Positions 32,131-40,509 of a stretch of 56,158 nt of DNA are shown here, one piece after another; position 1 is the stretch's first letter; each line of letters starts with the position of its first letter. The stretch is from NCBI GenBank assembly GCA_035632315.1, contig DASQGZ010000015.1, positions 1 to 56,158 on the forward strand, in the 5' to 3' direction. This stretch comes from JAFDZW01 sp035632315. Its GTDB lineage: Bacteria; Bacteroidota; Ignavibacteria; Palsa-1295. The notes under the pieces are model-generated. The model searched no databases. It saw only the letters and a program-made list of their open reading frames with translations, and was not told the origin of the DNA. A program made the translations under genes and the position numbers.

Positions 32131-33906
32131 TTACTGTATAATCAACACTTTACACCGCTCAAAAATATTTTTTGCCGATATGTCCAATATGTATGTTCCG
32201 ACTGTAAGATCTCCGAGCGGCATCACGTGCACTTGCGTACCTGGCTGGGCATCTACTAACTCCGTACGGACCGTACGACCCAAGAGATCGCGTAAGATCA
32301 ATGTCAACTTCTGCTGCTCCGGAAATGAATACTCAATCACTAAACGGTGATCGCTGACCGGATTTGAAAGAAGCGTGATGTTACTGGTAGCCGGTTCTTG
32401 AGTGTGAACTCCATTTGTCTTGACTGGAATCTTCGTCGATCCATGGATGACCCACATCGTCCCGACATAGGTCTTCCCGGCTTGGTGATCAGCTTGAGTA
32501 TAATAACCGGGGAGTCCCATAATCACATCCTGGAGATTATCCCTATCGGCAACGAGCGTATCCATACCGGTGAAATATGGGAAATCGTCCATCGCAAAGA
32601 ACATATCGACCTTATCGTCAAGCGCTTTCCCCAGCACATAAAAGAAATAGCACCCGGTATATCCGCCAAGATCACCTGCCACACAGAGAACCGGATTCCC
32701 TGTTCCGGTCATATCTCCGCAATTAAATAAAAACGGGTGAGAATACGTGCCAGAACCAAACGTCAGAGATTGAAAGCTCCCGTCGTAATACTCCGGACTG
32801 TGAATGACATACGAGGCGCTGTCAACGAATAACCGTTTCGAGCCGAAGTCTTTGCCGCCGCGATAAATATGAATCTCTTCCTGAACATTCCCAGAATAGT
32901 TTTTGCCGGAAATTGGCATAAAGTCCACCGAACTATCGTCCGGATCTTTGGGAAATGCTTTCATTGAGAATTGATTTGTCCCGAATCCACTTTCGTTCGG
33001 CGGGTTCTGCCAGGATGCCATTAATGTGTCATATTTTAAGGCATGAACGACTGCCGATAGTGAAAACGGAGGATCATTTTTATAAAAAAGTGCTTGATGT
33101 TTTACGTTAGTTGCAATAATGTCTTCTCGTCCAACCCCTCGATAATCGCCAAATGATAGTCCTAATATATATGGAATTCCATTCTGTACGGTATCAAAAA
33201 AAAATGTACTATCAGCATAGGCCGTCTTACCTTGCTGGAAAAGATGGTCACCGCCGCGAAACCACATAAGATAGGCAGAATCGCCCCCTCCGCCAATATC
33301 ATCTGTGACAACGCACCAAACTATATCCAATACTGAGTCGCTTGAAAGTGCCGCAGCAAAAGGATTCATATACCCATATACCAATCCATGAACCGATGGC
33401 AAATTTGAGCGGAGTTCAGTATATCGTGCCGAATCATATTTTCCTTGGTCGTCTGCCCAGTAAATTTTCATCGGAGCCAGTTCTGCTTGCGGATCACCAT
33501 ACAAAATATCATTATATTTCTTCGATCGAAAATGGCCACGTTTCATAATATATCCGGGATATCGTTCAAAGTCCGGACTGCCGGCAAGAAACGTATCGAC
33601 GACCTGAAGATGGTGCAGATCGAAGTTCGGACCACTCGCAAAGAGTGTCCACATACTGGAGTCTTTGTATCCGGGTAACCCGCTAGTAATAATCCGTCCA
33701 TATGATCCGCCAACAGAAGGACCCATATTCATTGGATCGCCACCTAACCCCTGTTGATCGCGAGAACCATAGATGGTGTCCGTTACACCGGGGATTCCGA
33801 GTATTGGCTGGTAACAATTCGGATCAAATGCTGCGCTGCTAACTTGGGCACGGATCCCTGTTGTACACACCAACACTATTAAAACGATTATGAGGAAGCA
33901 TTTCAT
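32131..33906 (-). CDS. T9SS secreted beta-propeller-like protein
   Basis: Protein of 591 aa. Signal peptide MKCFLIIVLIVLVCTTGIRAQ. The body has recurring segments with the FG-GAP/VCBS flavour: MNPFAAALSSDSVLDIVWCV, GLSFGDYRGVGREDIIATN, NCGDMTGTGNPVLCVAGDLGG, VADRDNLQDVIMGLPG. These suggest an integrin-like beta-propeller, though the repeats are weak. The last 80 residues form a T9SS sorting domain (LLSNPVSDHRLVIEYSF, LRDLLGRTVRTEL, LTVGTYILDISA). The start is ATG 33906 at the signal peptide; in-frame ATG 33954 would add 16 residues and lies only 7 nt from the promoter box at 33969-33962. Probably surface-exposed; ligand unknown. Confidence 0.82.
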   Translation of the reverse strand: MKCFLIIVLIVLVCTTGIRAQVSSAAFDPNCYQPILGIPGVTDTIYGSRDQQGLGGDPMNMGPSVGGSYGRIITSGLPGYKDSSMWTLFASGPNFDLHHLQVVDTFLAGSPDFERYPGYIMKRGHFRSKKYNDILYGDPQAELAPMKIYWADDQGKYDSARYTELRSNLPSVHGLVYGYMNPFAAALSSDSVLDIVWCVVTDDIGGGGDSAYLMWFRGGDHLFQQGKTAYADSTFFFDTVQNGIPYILGLSFGDYRGVGREDIIATNVKHQALFYKNDPPFSLSAVVHALKYDTLMASWQNPPNESGFGTNQFSMKAFPKDPDDSSVDFMPISGKNYSGNVQEEIHIYRGGKDFGSKRLFVDSASYVIHSPEYYDGSFQSLTFGSGTYSHPFLFNCGDMTGTGNPVLCVAGDLGGYTGCYFFYVLGKALDDKVDMFFAMDDFPYFTGMDTLVADRDNLQDVIMGLPGYYTQADHQAGKTYVGTMWVIHGSTKIPVKTNGVHTQEPATSNITLLSNPVSDHRLVIEYSFPEQQKLTLILRDLLGRTVRTELVDAQPGTQVHVMPLGDLTVGTYILDISAKNIFERCKVLIIQ

Positions 33907-33961
33907 ATATCTTAAAGACACCTTGACTGTCAGAAAGTTACAGTGCTTTTTCATAGACTTT

Positions 33962-33969
33962 CAAATTTA
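33962..33969 (-). promoter_or_regulatory. TAnnTTTG promoter box of the beta-propeller T9SS gene
   Basis: TAAATTTG on the minus strand. It faces away from the TATCTTTG box at 33992, with 22 nt between, so this is a compact divergent promoter pair. Confidence 0.5.
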
Positions 33970-33991
33970 CCACTCCCCCCGATTTTTTTTG

Positions 33992-33999
33992 TATCTTTG
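33992..33999 (+). promoter_or_regulatory. TAnnTTTG promoter box of the SnoaL-like lipoprotein gene
   Basis: TATCTTTG, 62 nt before the ATG at 34062. Confidence 0.5.
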
Positions 34000-34061
34000 T
34001 CTTCTCGGTACGCGGGGCGTGCCGAACGTGAGGTTTTTTCATCAAAAATCATTAATAGGCT

Positions 34062-34619
34062 ATGAGGTACTTATTTACTGTTTGCATTGCTGCTACGGCA
34101 GCGCTTATGTTTGTTTCTTGTAACAAGATGGGCTCCGGCAACGACGCCGCAATGATGCGTATGGACTCCATCAAAAAGTCGAATATCGACGGTTATATGA
34201 AAGTCACCGAAATGTTCCAGTCCGGCAAGACCGACGGCATTGAGAAATATGTCGCCGATAATATAGTGGATCATCAAGCGATGCCGGGGCAAAAACAGGG
34301 TCTCGCAGGCTTGAAAGAGATGATCACCAATATGAAAGCCGCTTACCCCGATATGAAGTTCACGGTCAATCATATTACTGCCGATAGCAATATGATCTGG
34401 GCGCAGACCACAATGAGTGGCACGAATTCCGGCCCGTGGATGGGAATGCCGCCGACGAACAAAAAGATCAACGTCGAAGGCGTAGATATCATCAAACTCG
34501 GACCCGACGGCAAAGCGACCGATCATTGGGGTTATATGGAAGAGATGAAGATGATGACACAGCTCGGCTTAATGCCCCCGATGGGCGGCGCACCACCGGC
34601 AGCAGACGCGAAACAATAA
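34062..34619 (+). CDS. SnoaL-like (ester cyclase family) lipoprotein
   Basis: Protein of 185 aa. The signal sequence MRYLFTVCIAATAALMFVSC ends in a lipobox, so the protein is lipid-anchored. Residues 40-165 match the SnoaL-like polyketide-cyclase fold: KYVADNIVDHQAMPGQKQGLAGLKEMI, AAYPDMKFTVNHITADSNMIWA, and VEGVDIIKLGPDGKATDHWGYMEE, with the typical His-Asp pair DH in two places. Such domains are used both as cyclases and as general ligand-binding cones, and a lipoprotein version has no known substrate. The tail is Met/Pro/Ala-rich (LMPPMGGAPPAADAKQ). It has its own promoter and a hairpin follows. Confidence 0.88.
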   Translation: MRYLFTVCIAATAALMFVSCNKMGSGNDAAMMRMDSIKKSNIDGYMKVTEMFQSGKTDGIEKYVADNIVDHQAMPGQKQGLAGLKEMITNMKAAYPDMKFTVNHITADSNMIWAQTTMSGTNSGPWMGMPPTNKKINVEGVDIIKLGPDGKATDHWGYMEEMKMMTQLGLMPPMGGAPPAADAKQ

Positions 34620-34648
34620 TTAGGTTTTATACAAGCCTCATCTTACGT

Positions 34649-34684
34649 CAGCCGCAGTTTCACTTTTTTGTGAAGCTGCGGCTG
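34649..34684. repeat. GC-rich hairpin after the SnoaL-like gene
   Basis: Arms CAGCCGCAGTTTCAC / GTGAAGCTGCGGCTG around six T. There is no T-run after the stem, so it is a weak terminator at best; it resembles the GCCGCAGGCT hairpin at 44923. Confidence 0.6.
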
Positions 34685-34866
34685 AAGTGTTTGGAGCCGT
34701 GGGCAGTGGTAGTGTGGCTCAAGCGGGGCGGAAGGTCTTAACCTGAGGCATATCAGCTCCCCGAGCATAATAATTCTTAAAAAAACCTTATCTGAGTAAA
34801 ACAAGGAGAACTTGTTCATCCCGTATGTGTTTTAATAGTTGAATTTATCAACCTCATGGAGCGGTT

Positions 34867-35163
34867 ATGACGAAAGCTGATATAGTCGATCGCGTCGCGA
34901 AAGCAACAGGGGTCACGAAGCTGGAAACCGAAATACTGGTGGACGGCTTCTTCAAGACGATCTCGGAGATGCTCGCCGAAGGCGAACATTTTGAGATCAG
35001 AGGATTCGGGACGTTCAAGGTCAAAGAGCGCAAAGCCCGCATGGCGCGTAACCCACGCACCGGCGCGCAAGTACCGCTGGAAGTGCATTGGGTGCCGACG
35101 TTCAAACCGTCGCGCGAGCTTCGTGCACAGATCAACGACCGGATGAAAGTTAAAAGCAAGTAA
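34867..35163 (+). CDS. HU/IHF family DNA-binding protein
   Basis: Protein of 98 aa starting TKADIVDRVAKATGV. HU proteins are dimers that bend and compact DNA. The signature is GFGTFKVKERKARMARNPRTG (residues 46-66), with the Pro (NP) at the tip of the DNA-contacting beta arm. Length and sequence are standard; it is slightly closer to IHF-like forms in the EIRGFGTF segment, but paralogue identity cannot be decided. GGAG lies about 6 nt upstream of the ATG. The intergenic stretch before it (34620-34866) holds only the hairpin. A TPR gene follows 19 nt later. Confidence 0.95.
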   Translation: MTKADIVDRVAKATGVTKLETEILVDGFFKTISEMLAEGEHFEIRGFGTFKVKERKARMARNPRTGAQVPLEVHWVPTFKPSRELRAQINDRMKVKSK

Positions 35164-35182
35164 CCCAGCGTAGGATAAATAC

Positions 35183-35932
35183 TTGGAAGCCCCCGACCTC
35201 GAGCAACGACCCGACGAAGCGACTGCGTCCTCATCCACAGCATCGGAGCCGATACGCACCGAAGACATTCTCCTTGAACGCCTGAAACATCAGGCGCCCG
35301 TCAAACCGCAATTGCCCGTGCCGGCTCTTGTGGGAATAATTATTATTGTCATTGCGCTCGGGGCCGTCATCGCGCTCATCAGCCGCACACCCGATAAATT
35401 CGCAGACGATCCCCATGCCAAAGCGCGCGAACAAGCATCTGCCGATTCGACAGAAATATTTGCAAAACGACTGAAGCTCCAGCCGCTCGTCGATTCGCTT
35501 GCCGCACTCGTTCACGCAAATCCTTCCGACAATGAACTTCGTCTTCAATATGCGAATGCATTATATGAAGGAAATTTCTGGAACGATGCCGAGCACGAGT
35601 ACCAGACATATCTCACGGCAAATCCGAATGCCATCGATGCACGAATTGATTATGCATACGTTCTTGCGCAAACAACCCACGACTTCGCGCGCGCTGTTGC
35701 CGAAATAGATAAAGCGCTTGCGATCGATCCGACGCACGTCAAAGGCTTGTTCAATGCCGGACTCCTCGCTGTGCAGGCATATCCCGATAAAAAAGTAGCG
35801 CTCGCAAAATCGGAAAGTTATTTCCGCCGCGCCCGCGATGCCGCCGAAACACAAGGCGACTCCGCAATGCTCTCGAACATCGAACAGATCCTCGCCGAGA
35901 TCGAGAATATCAAGAAAGAGCAAACGAAGTAG
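35183..35932 (+). CDS. Membrane-anchored TPR protein
   Basis: Protein of 249 aa starting at TTG 35183 with AGGA upstream. Residues 1-45 are cytoplasmic and acidic/Pro-rich; residues 48-68 are one transmembrane segment (VGIIIIVIALGAVIALIS). Three or four tetratricopeptide repeats follow: NELRLQYANALYEGNFWNDAEHEY, DARIDYAYVLAQTTHDFARAVAEIDKAL, VKGLFNAGLLAV. TPR domains bind protein partners; the topology suggests a periplasmic scaffold similar in layout to CcmG-CycH or YfgM-type proteins. It may be co-transcribed with HU. The partner is unknown. Confidence 0.85.
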   Translation: MEAPDLEQRPDEATASSSTASEPIRTEDILLERLKHQAPVKPQLPVPALVGIIIIVIALGAVIALISRTPDKFADDPHAKAREQASADSTEIFAKRLKLQPLVDSLAALVHANPSDNELRLQYANALYEGNFWNDAEHEYQTYLTANPNAIDARIDYAYVLAQTTHDFARAVAEIDKALAIDPTHVKGLFNAGLLAVQAYPDKKVALAKSESYFRRARDAAETQGDSAMLSNIEQILAEIENIKKEQTK

Positions 35933-35933
35933 G

Positions 35934-36209
35934 GTGTGGGGGGTTAGGTGTTGGGTGTTAGGTGTTGGGGAAAAACAAGTCTGTCATTCTGAGGGGATGA
36001 AGCGACCGAAGAATCTCTTGATGTCTTGAATATAAGATCATCTTCAAGATTTTAGATTGCCACGGACTGCGCAGAAACATTTTCCTAACTTCAATATTAT
36101 CAAAGCGCAGTCCTCGCAATGACATCCCCCGGCACCAGACACCTAACACCTGACCCCTATCCCGCCCCCGAATTTCAATTTTACATTTTACATTTTGCAT
36201 TTTACATTA
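35934..36209. repeat. Repeat cluster: minisatellite, 144-bp palindromic element, ATTTTACATT units
   Basis: 35934-35970 has GGTGTTGGGTGTTAGG units. 35982-36125 is a composite (TGTCATTCTGAGGGG ... CTCGCAATGACATC) and the inverted match of 19732-19874. 36128-36166 holds inverted minisatellite units (CACCTAACACCTGACC). 36171-36209 has ATTTTACATT units. All three repeat types thus stack in one 276-bp cluster, with no gene in 35933-36306. Confidence 0.85.
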
Positions 36210-36306
36210 CCCCCGCCACCAGCTGTAACAAATCCCACCCAACCGAGTTAATACCTCACACCCATCTTAAGAATAAACCAATTCAGATCAGTAATGGGCA
36301 ATTACA

Positions 36307-37569
36307 GTGGAATTCGTCATCGGCAGCATATCGAACTATGTCTCGAACCTGAGGCGCATCACGGCACACCGCTCGTTTCGGCGGCTGCTGGCGGCTTCGT
36401 TCGTTTCATCAATGGGCGATTCGATCGCCTATCTGGCGTTTCTTGCTGCAGTATCGGCGGCGAGTTCTGACGTTTTTGCCATCGGCGGCATCTCCGTCGC
36501 CGAAATGATCGCCGGCCTGGCGACGCTCCCAGTCGTTCAACTGCTTGTCGATCGTTACGATAAACGACGACTACTTCTCTTCGCAGACATTGCGCGCGCG
36601 CTGATCTTTTTTGCGGTCGCGATGGCGAGCGATCTATCGTTCTATTACATCGCCGGATTTACGTCTGCAGCATTCTCGTATCTCTTCGACCCCGCGCGAG
36701 CGGCACTCGAACCGCACTACGTACCTGACGGTGAATTCGCACAAGCGAACGGAATCCGTTCGAGCATGATGTCGCTCACACTGATCATCGGTCCTGCGAT
36801 CGGCGGCATACTCATCGGTGCAGCCGGATTTCGGATCGCGTTCATCATCAACGCCATAAGCTTTCTGTATTCGGCAGCGATGGTCTATAAACTCGAACAC
36901 GTCACGACCACAAAGCGGGACTCGACTCGTTTTCTCGATGAGATCACGGGCGGATATCGCGCTGTTCGAAATAATCCGACGCTGAAATTTCTGTTCGTGA
37001 TGATGGGATCGTTCCATTTTGCGGTCGGTATGCAATTCCCGCTCATCTTCGTTTTTATCAAAGAAGTTTTTCACGGCGGAACACTCGAAATGAGCTGGCT
37101 GATGTCTTCGATGGGTATTGGCGGCATTATCGGCGGCTTGGCGATGTCGCGCATTCCAAAAGAAAAACATCCGTTCGATATTTCAAAACTGCATGGCAGA
37201 GCGAACATCGCGCTGATCGCAATTATAGATGGGCTCGCGCTCGTCGGCTTCACGATGTTTCATTTGATCGTGCCGCTGGCGATCTTGTTCGGATTCTTCG
37301 GAATGTTCGGCGCGGCATTTTATGTCGGCATCACGACCGCGATCACCGAACAAACTGACGCAAGCTTCCGCGGCAGAGTCTTCTCGCTCTATCACGCACA
37401 GCGCGGACCGTTATTAATGCTATCAGTCATCATCGGGATGCCGCTTGCGAAATTACTCGATACAACGACCACATTGCAGATCAGCGGCGCCGCCGAGATC
37501 GTGATCGGCGTTGTTGCGATCCTTGTAACGAAAAATCTTGTCACGAAGAAGACGTTTCTGTTCTGGTGA
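36307..37569 (+). CDS. MFS transporter (12 transmembrane segments)
   Basis: Inner-membrane protein of 420 aa starting at GTG. It has 12 hydrophobic segments in two bundles. The conserved loop between helices 2 and 3 is VDRYDKRRLLLFADIARAL, and SFRGRVFSLYHAQRGPLLML near the end is typical of the MFS_3/enterobactin-exporter-like group. Such proteins are usually proton-driven exporters; the substrate cannot be inferred. AITEQTDASFRGRVFSL also marks this subfamily. The ispD gene follows 119 nt later, after GTTAGACG-type repeats, in the same direction. The GTG is the most upstream start compatible with a short soluble N terminus. Confidence 0.92.
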   Translation: MEFVIGSISNYVSNLRRITAHRSFRRLLAASFVSSMGDSIAYLAFLAAVSAASSDVFAIGGISVAEMIAGLATLPVVQLLVDRYDKRRLLLFADIARALIFFAVAMASDLSFYYIAGFTSAAFSYLFDPARAALEPHYVPDGEFAQANGIRSSMMSLTLIIGPAIGGILIGAAGFRIAFIINAISFLYSAAMVYKLEHVTTTKRDSTRFLDEITGGYRAVRNNPTLKFLFVMMGSFHFAVGMQFPLIFVFIKEVFHGGTLEMSWLMSSMGIGGIIGGLAMSRIPKEKHPFDISKLHGRANIALIAIIDGLALVGFTMFHLIVPLAILFGFFGMFGAAFYVGITTAITEQTDASFRGRVFSLYHAQRGPLLMLSVIIGMPLAKLLDTTTTLQISGAAEIVIGVVAILVTKNLVTKKTFLFW

Positions 37570-37688
37570 GGGGCGTAGAGGTGACAGATTGACGTTGGAC
37601 GGTTAGACGTATTGGTTTTCCTGTACGTCCATCCGTCTAACCCCTAACTCCGCAACCGGTACAGTGCCCTCCGTGTTAAGACCACCCA

Positions 37689-38351
37689 ATGCAGAACATT
37701 CACGCTATTATCGTCGCCGCCGGCTCAGGCACACGCTTCGGGGCGCCGAAGCAGCTTGTCATGCTTGGCAAACCGTTATACAGGCATTCGCTCGACAGGT
37801 TCGCAGAACATCCGGCTATCTCACGGATCGTCCTTGTGGTGAGCGATGATATTCGTACTGCGATCGAGCGCGATCTTTCAAATCCAAAAATAGAAATTGT
37901 AACAGGGGGCGCGACGAGACAGCGATCTGTCTCGAATGGTCTCGCAAAATTATCCGATGTTCCGCCCGATGATATTATCTTGGTTCACGATGCCGCACGA
38001 CCCGGCGTGAGTGCGGAGATCATTACATCATTAATAGAAGCGATAAAAAGATCGGACGCCGCACTTGCCGCGATTCCGGTTGTCGATACGCTCAAACGTG
38101 ACGAGGGCGGAAATTCGGTCGAGACGATCTCGCGCGATCATTTGTGGCGCGCGCAAACGCCGCAAGGTGCAACGCATGAGATCCTTTCTCAGGCATTCGC
38201 CGCAGCCGAGCGCGAAGCGTACGAAGCTACTGACGAAGCCGAACTGCTCGAACGTATCGGTATCCGAGCGACGCTCGTTTTAGGCAGTGAAAAGAATATG
38301 AAAGTGACCTACCCCGAAGATCTTGATCGTGTCGCACGATTGATGCAGTGA
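37689..38351 (+). CDS. ispD: 2-C-methyl-D-erythritol 4-phosphate cytidylyltransferase
   Basis: Protein of 220 aa, standard length. It couples MEP with CTP to give CDP-methylerythritol, the third step of the non-mevalonate isoprenoid pathway. The nucleotide-binding loop is IIVAAGSGTRFGAPKQ at residues 7-22, with Arg and Lys that contact CTP. The second signature is IILVHDAARPGVS near residue 100, and the third is RAQTPQGAT near 150. ATDEAELLER is also conserved. The gene lies 119 nt after an MFS transporter and 93 nt before the transketolase gene, which supplies pentose phosphates; no ispF neighbour is present. Confidence 0.97.
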   Translation: MQNIHAIIVAAGSGTRFGAPKQLVMLGKPLYRHSLDRFAEHPAISRIVLVVSDDIRTAIERDLSNPKIEIVTGGATRQRSVSNGLAKLSDVPPDDIILVHDAARPGVSAEIITSLIEAIKRSDAALAAIPVVDTLKRDEGGNSVETISRDHLWRAQTPQGATHEILSQAFAAAEREAYEATDEAELLERIGIRATLVLGSEKNMKVTYPEDLDRVARLMQ

Positions 38352-38444
38352 TCGTTGCTCGAGATTCATAATTCGAAGCACTACTTTACTAAAATGTTTT
38401 CTTCGATATCGGTGTTTTGCATTTTCTCGAAATAAACCGATCTG

Positions 38445-39395
38445 ATGGCTTCATTCGATTTTCATATTTATCCGCTCGCGACGGGCTTTCACGGCGATTC
38501 GCGCCCCGTTGCAAAACCCGAACTCGTTGCCGAATACGGCTACGAGACATTCTCACCTTTCAAAGATTCTGCGAATAACTCGGACGCCGAGATTGCATCT
38601 ATTGCACGGGAAATTCGCCGTGATATTATCCGCGCGCTCGTCGAAGCGAAAAGCGGGCACTCCGGCGGACCGCTCGGTTCGGCAGATATTTTTGCGACGC
38701 TTTATTTTGGCGGCGTAATGAATTACGATCCGAAGGATCCCTGGAATCACGGTCGGGATAGATTTATTTTATCGGCCGGCCACATGTGCCCGGTGCTATA
38801 CTCAACCCTTGCGAATGCCGGATTTTTTCCGAAACAGGAATTACTGACGCTTCGCAAACTTAACTCGCGCTTGCAAGGGCATCCGGGCCGTGATATGGGT
38901 CTGCCCGGCATCGAAAGCTCGACGGGTTCGCTCGGCCAAGGCTTTGGCATTGCCGTCGGTATGGCGATCGCGGATAAACTCGTCTCGAAAAATTCACACC
39001 GCGTATTTGCACTCACCGGCGACGGCGAATTGCAGGAAGGCGAAATTTGGGAGTCGGCTATGGCTGCCGCAAATTACAAGCTTGATAACCTGACCGTCAT
39101 TGTCGACCGCAATCATTGCCAGATCGACGGACGAACCGACGACGTGATGGAAGTCGATCCTGTTGCCGATAAATGGGCAGCATTCGGATTCCATACCATC
39201 CATATTAACGGACATAATATCTCGGAGATCCGAAACGCATTCGCCGAAGCGAAAACAACGCACGGCAAACCGACCTGCATCGTCGCCGAAACGTATATGG
39301 GGCATCCGATCAGTTTTATGAACGACGATTACCGCTGGCACGGCAAACCGCCGAATAAAGAGCAGGCGATCGAAGCGTTAAAAGAATTAGCATAA
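38445..39395 (+). CDS. Transketolase, N-terminal subunit
   Basis: Protein of 316 aa corresponding to the first half of a full transketolase. It has the thiamine diphosphate motif (TGDGELQEGEIWESAMAA ... NLTVIVDRN) with the G-D-G and N that hold Mg. The first 40 residues are an extension before the conserved SIAREIRRDIIRALVEAKSGHSGG. The C-terminal half is encoded separately by the next gene at 39475. Split transketolases occur in many anaerobes and archaea; the subunits form a heterotetramer. Enzyme of the non-oxidative pentose phosphate pathway. Seventy-nine nt of palindromic repeat separate the two genes. Confidence 0.94.
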   Translation: MASFDFHIYPLATGFHGDSRPVAKPELVAEYGYETFSPFKDSANNSDAEIASIAREIRRDIIRALVEAKSGHSGGPLGSADIFATLYFGGVMNYDPKDPWNHGRDRFILSAGHMCPVLYSTLANAGFFPKQELLTLRKLNSRLQGHPGRDMGLPGIESSTGSLGQGFGIAVGMAIADKLVSKNSHRVFALTGDGELQEGEIWESAMAAANYKLDNLTVIVDRNHCQIDGRTDDVMEVDPVADKWAAFGFHTIHINGHNISEIRNAFAEAKTTHGKPTCIVAETYMGHPISFMNDDYRWHGKPPNKEQAIEALKELA

Positions 39396-39400
39396 TATAT

Positions 39401-39460
39401 AGTAGCGCTGACTACAGTCGGCGCAAAAAAATGCTCCGACTTAAAAGTCGGAGCTACTAC
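39401..39460. repeat. Double-hairpin element between the transketolase halves
   Basis: A first hairpin (GCGCTGACT / AGTCGGCGC) and a second perfect one (GCTCCGACTT / AAGTCGGAGC) are separated by seven A. The outer ends AGTAGC / GCTACT also pair. It does not end in a T-run, so it may stabilise or attenuate rather than terminate. Confidence 0.75.
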
Positions 39461-39474
39461 AATTTCGAAATCAA

Positions 39475-40500
39475 ATGAGCAGCACTGCAACAACCGCAAC
39501 ACCCGTGATGACAGAATCCGTCTCGACCAACGGCTCAACGAAAAAAAATCCGTTCACAATGCTCGGCAAAAAAGCCACTCGCTTCGGCTTTGGCGAAGGC
39601 CTCGTCACGCTCGGGGAAAAATACGATAACGTCGTTGTCCTCGGCGGTGACATCACCGGTTCGGTGATGACATCCTACTTCAAAGACAAATTTCCGGATC
39701 GCTTTTTCTCGATGGGCATTATGGAAGCAAGCGCTACGCTTGTCGCAACAGGCCTTGCACTTTCAGGTAAAGTCCCCTTCTTCGCAAGCTACGGCGCGTT
39801 CGCTGCGTGCCGTAATACCGATATGCTTCGCATTTCGGTCTGCTATAACGATGCGAATGTCAAGATCGGCGGAGGTCACGCCGGCATTTCCGTCGGACCC
39901 GACGGCGCGACGCATCAAGTCCTCGAAGAGATCGCGATCACGCGCGCACTGCCGAATATGACGCTCGTCGTCCCGTGCGATTTTCTCGAAACGAAAAAAG
40001 CGACTGTCGCAATCGGCGAACATGTCGGACCCTGTTACATTCGTTTCGGCAGAACCGATACGCCGCTCTTCACGACCGACGATACGCCGTTCGTTCTCGG
40101 CAAAGCTCAGGTGTTTCGTGACGGAGGTGATGTCGCGATCGCTGCCTGCGGACCGATGGTTTGGGAAGCGCTCGTCGCATCCGACGAACTTGAAAAAGAA
40201 GGCATCGATGCCCGGGTCATCAACGTCTCGACGATCAAACCGCTCGATAACGAAACGCTCATCAAAGCTGCGAAAGAGTGCGGAGCGATGGTTACTGCCG
40301 AAGAGCATCAGATCACGGCAGGTCTCGGCGGCGCGATTTCAGAAATGCTCGTCAAGAACCATCCTATCCCAATGGAATTCGTCGGCGTGAAAGATACTTT
40401 CGGCGGCTCCGGCGACCCCGACGAACTCATGAAACTCTTCGGCCTCACAAGCAATGATATTATTGCCGCAGTGAAGAAAGTTTTGAAACGGAAGAAGTAA
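39475..40500 (+). CDS. Transketolase, C-terminal subunit
   Basis: Protein of 341 aa that completes the transketolase with the pyrimidine-binding and C-terminal domains: DRFFSMGIMEASATLVATGLALSG (with the conserved Glu that activates the cofactor), GGHAGISVGPDGATHQVLEEIA, PCYIRFGR, and TIKPLDNETLIKAAKECGAMVTAEEH. The first 25 residues are Thr/Ser-rich and likely disordered. It pairs with the N-terminal subunit encoded just upstream. It could instead be described as a transketolase family protein close to 1-deoxyxylulose-5-phosphate synthase parts, but the upstream partner settles it. The convergent TPR-LuxR gene ends 10 nt later. Confidence 0.94.
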   Translation: MSSTATTATPVMTESVSTNGSTKKNPFTMLGKKATRFGFGEGLVTLGEKYDNVVVLGGDITGSVMTSYFKDKFPDRFFSMGIMEASATLVATGLALSGKVPFFASYGAFAACRNTDMLRISVCYNDANVKIGGGHAGISVGPDGATHQVLEEIAITRALPNMTLVVPCDFLETKKATVAIGEHVGPCYIRFGRTDTPLFTTDDTPFVLGKAQVFRDGGDVAIAACGPMVWEALVASDELEKEGIDARVINVSTIKPLDNETLIKAAKECGAMVTAEEHQITAGLGGAISEMLVKNHPIPMEFVGVKDTFGGSGDPDELMKLFGLTSNDIIAAVKKVLKRKK

Positions 40501-40509
40501 GTAGCACTA

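Noticed and set aside
37577..37640. Terminator or riboswitch between the MFS gene and ispD
   Set aside because: GTTAGACG/CGTCTAAC units can pair, but they look like shuffled short repeats with no T-run and no recognisable aptamer.
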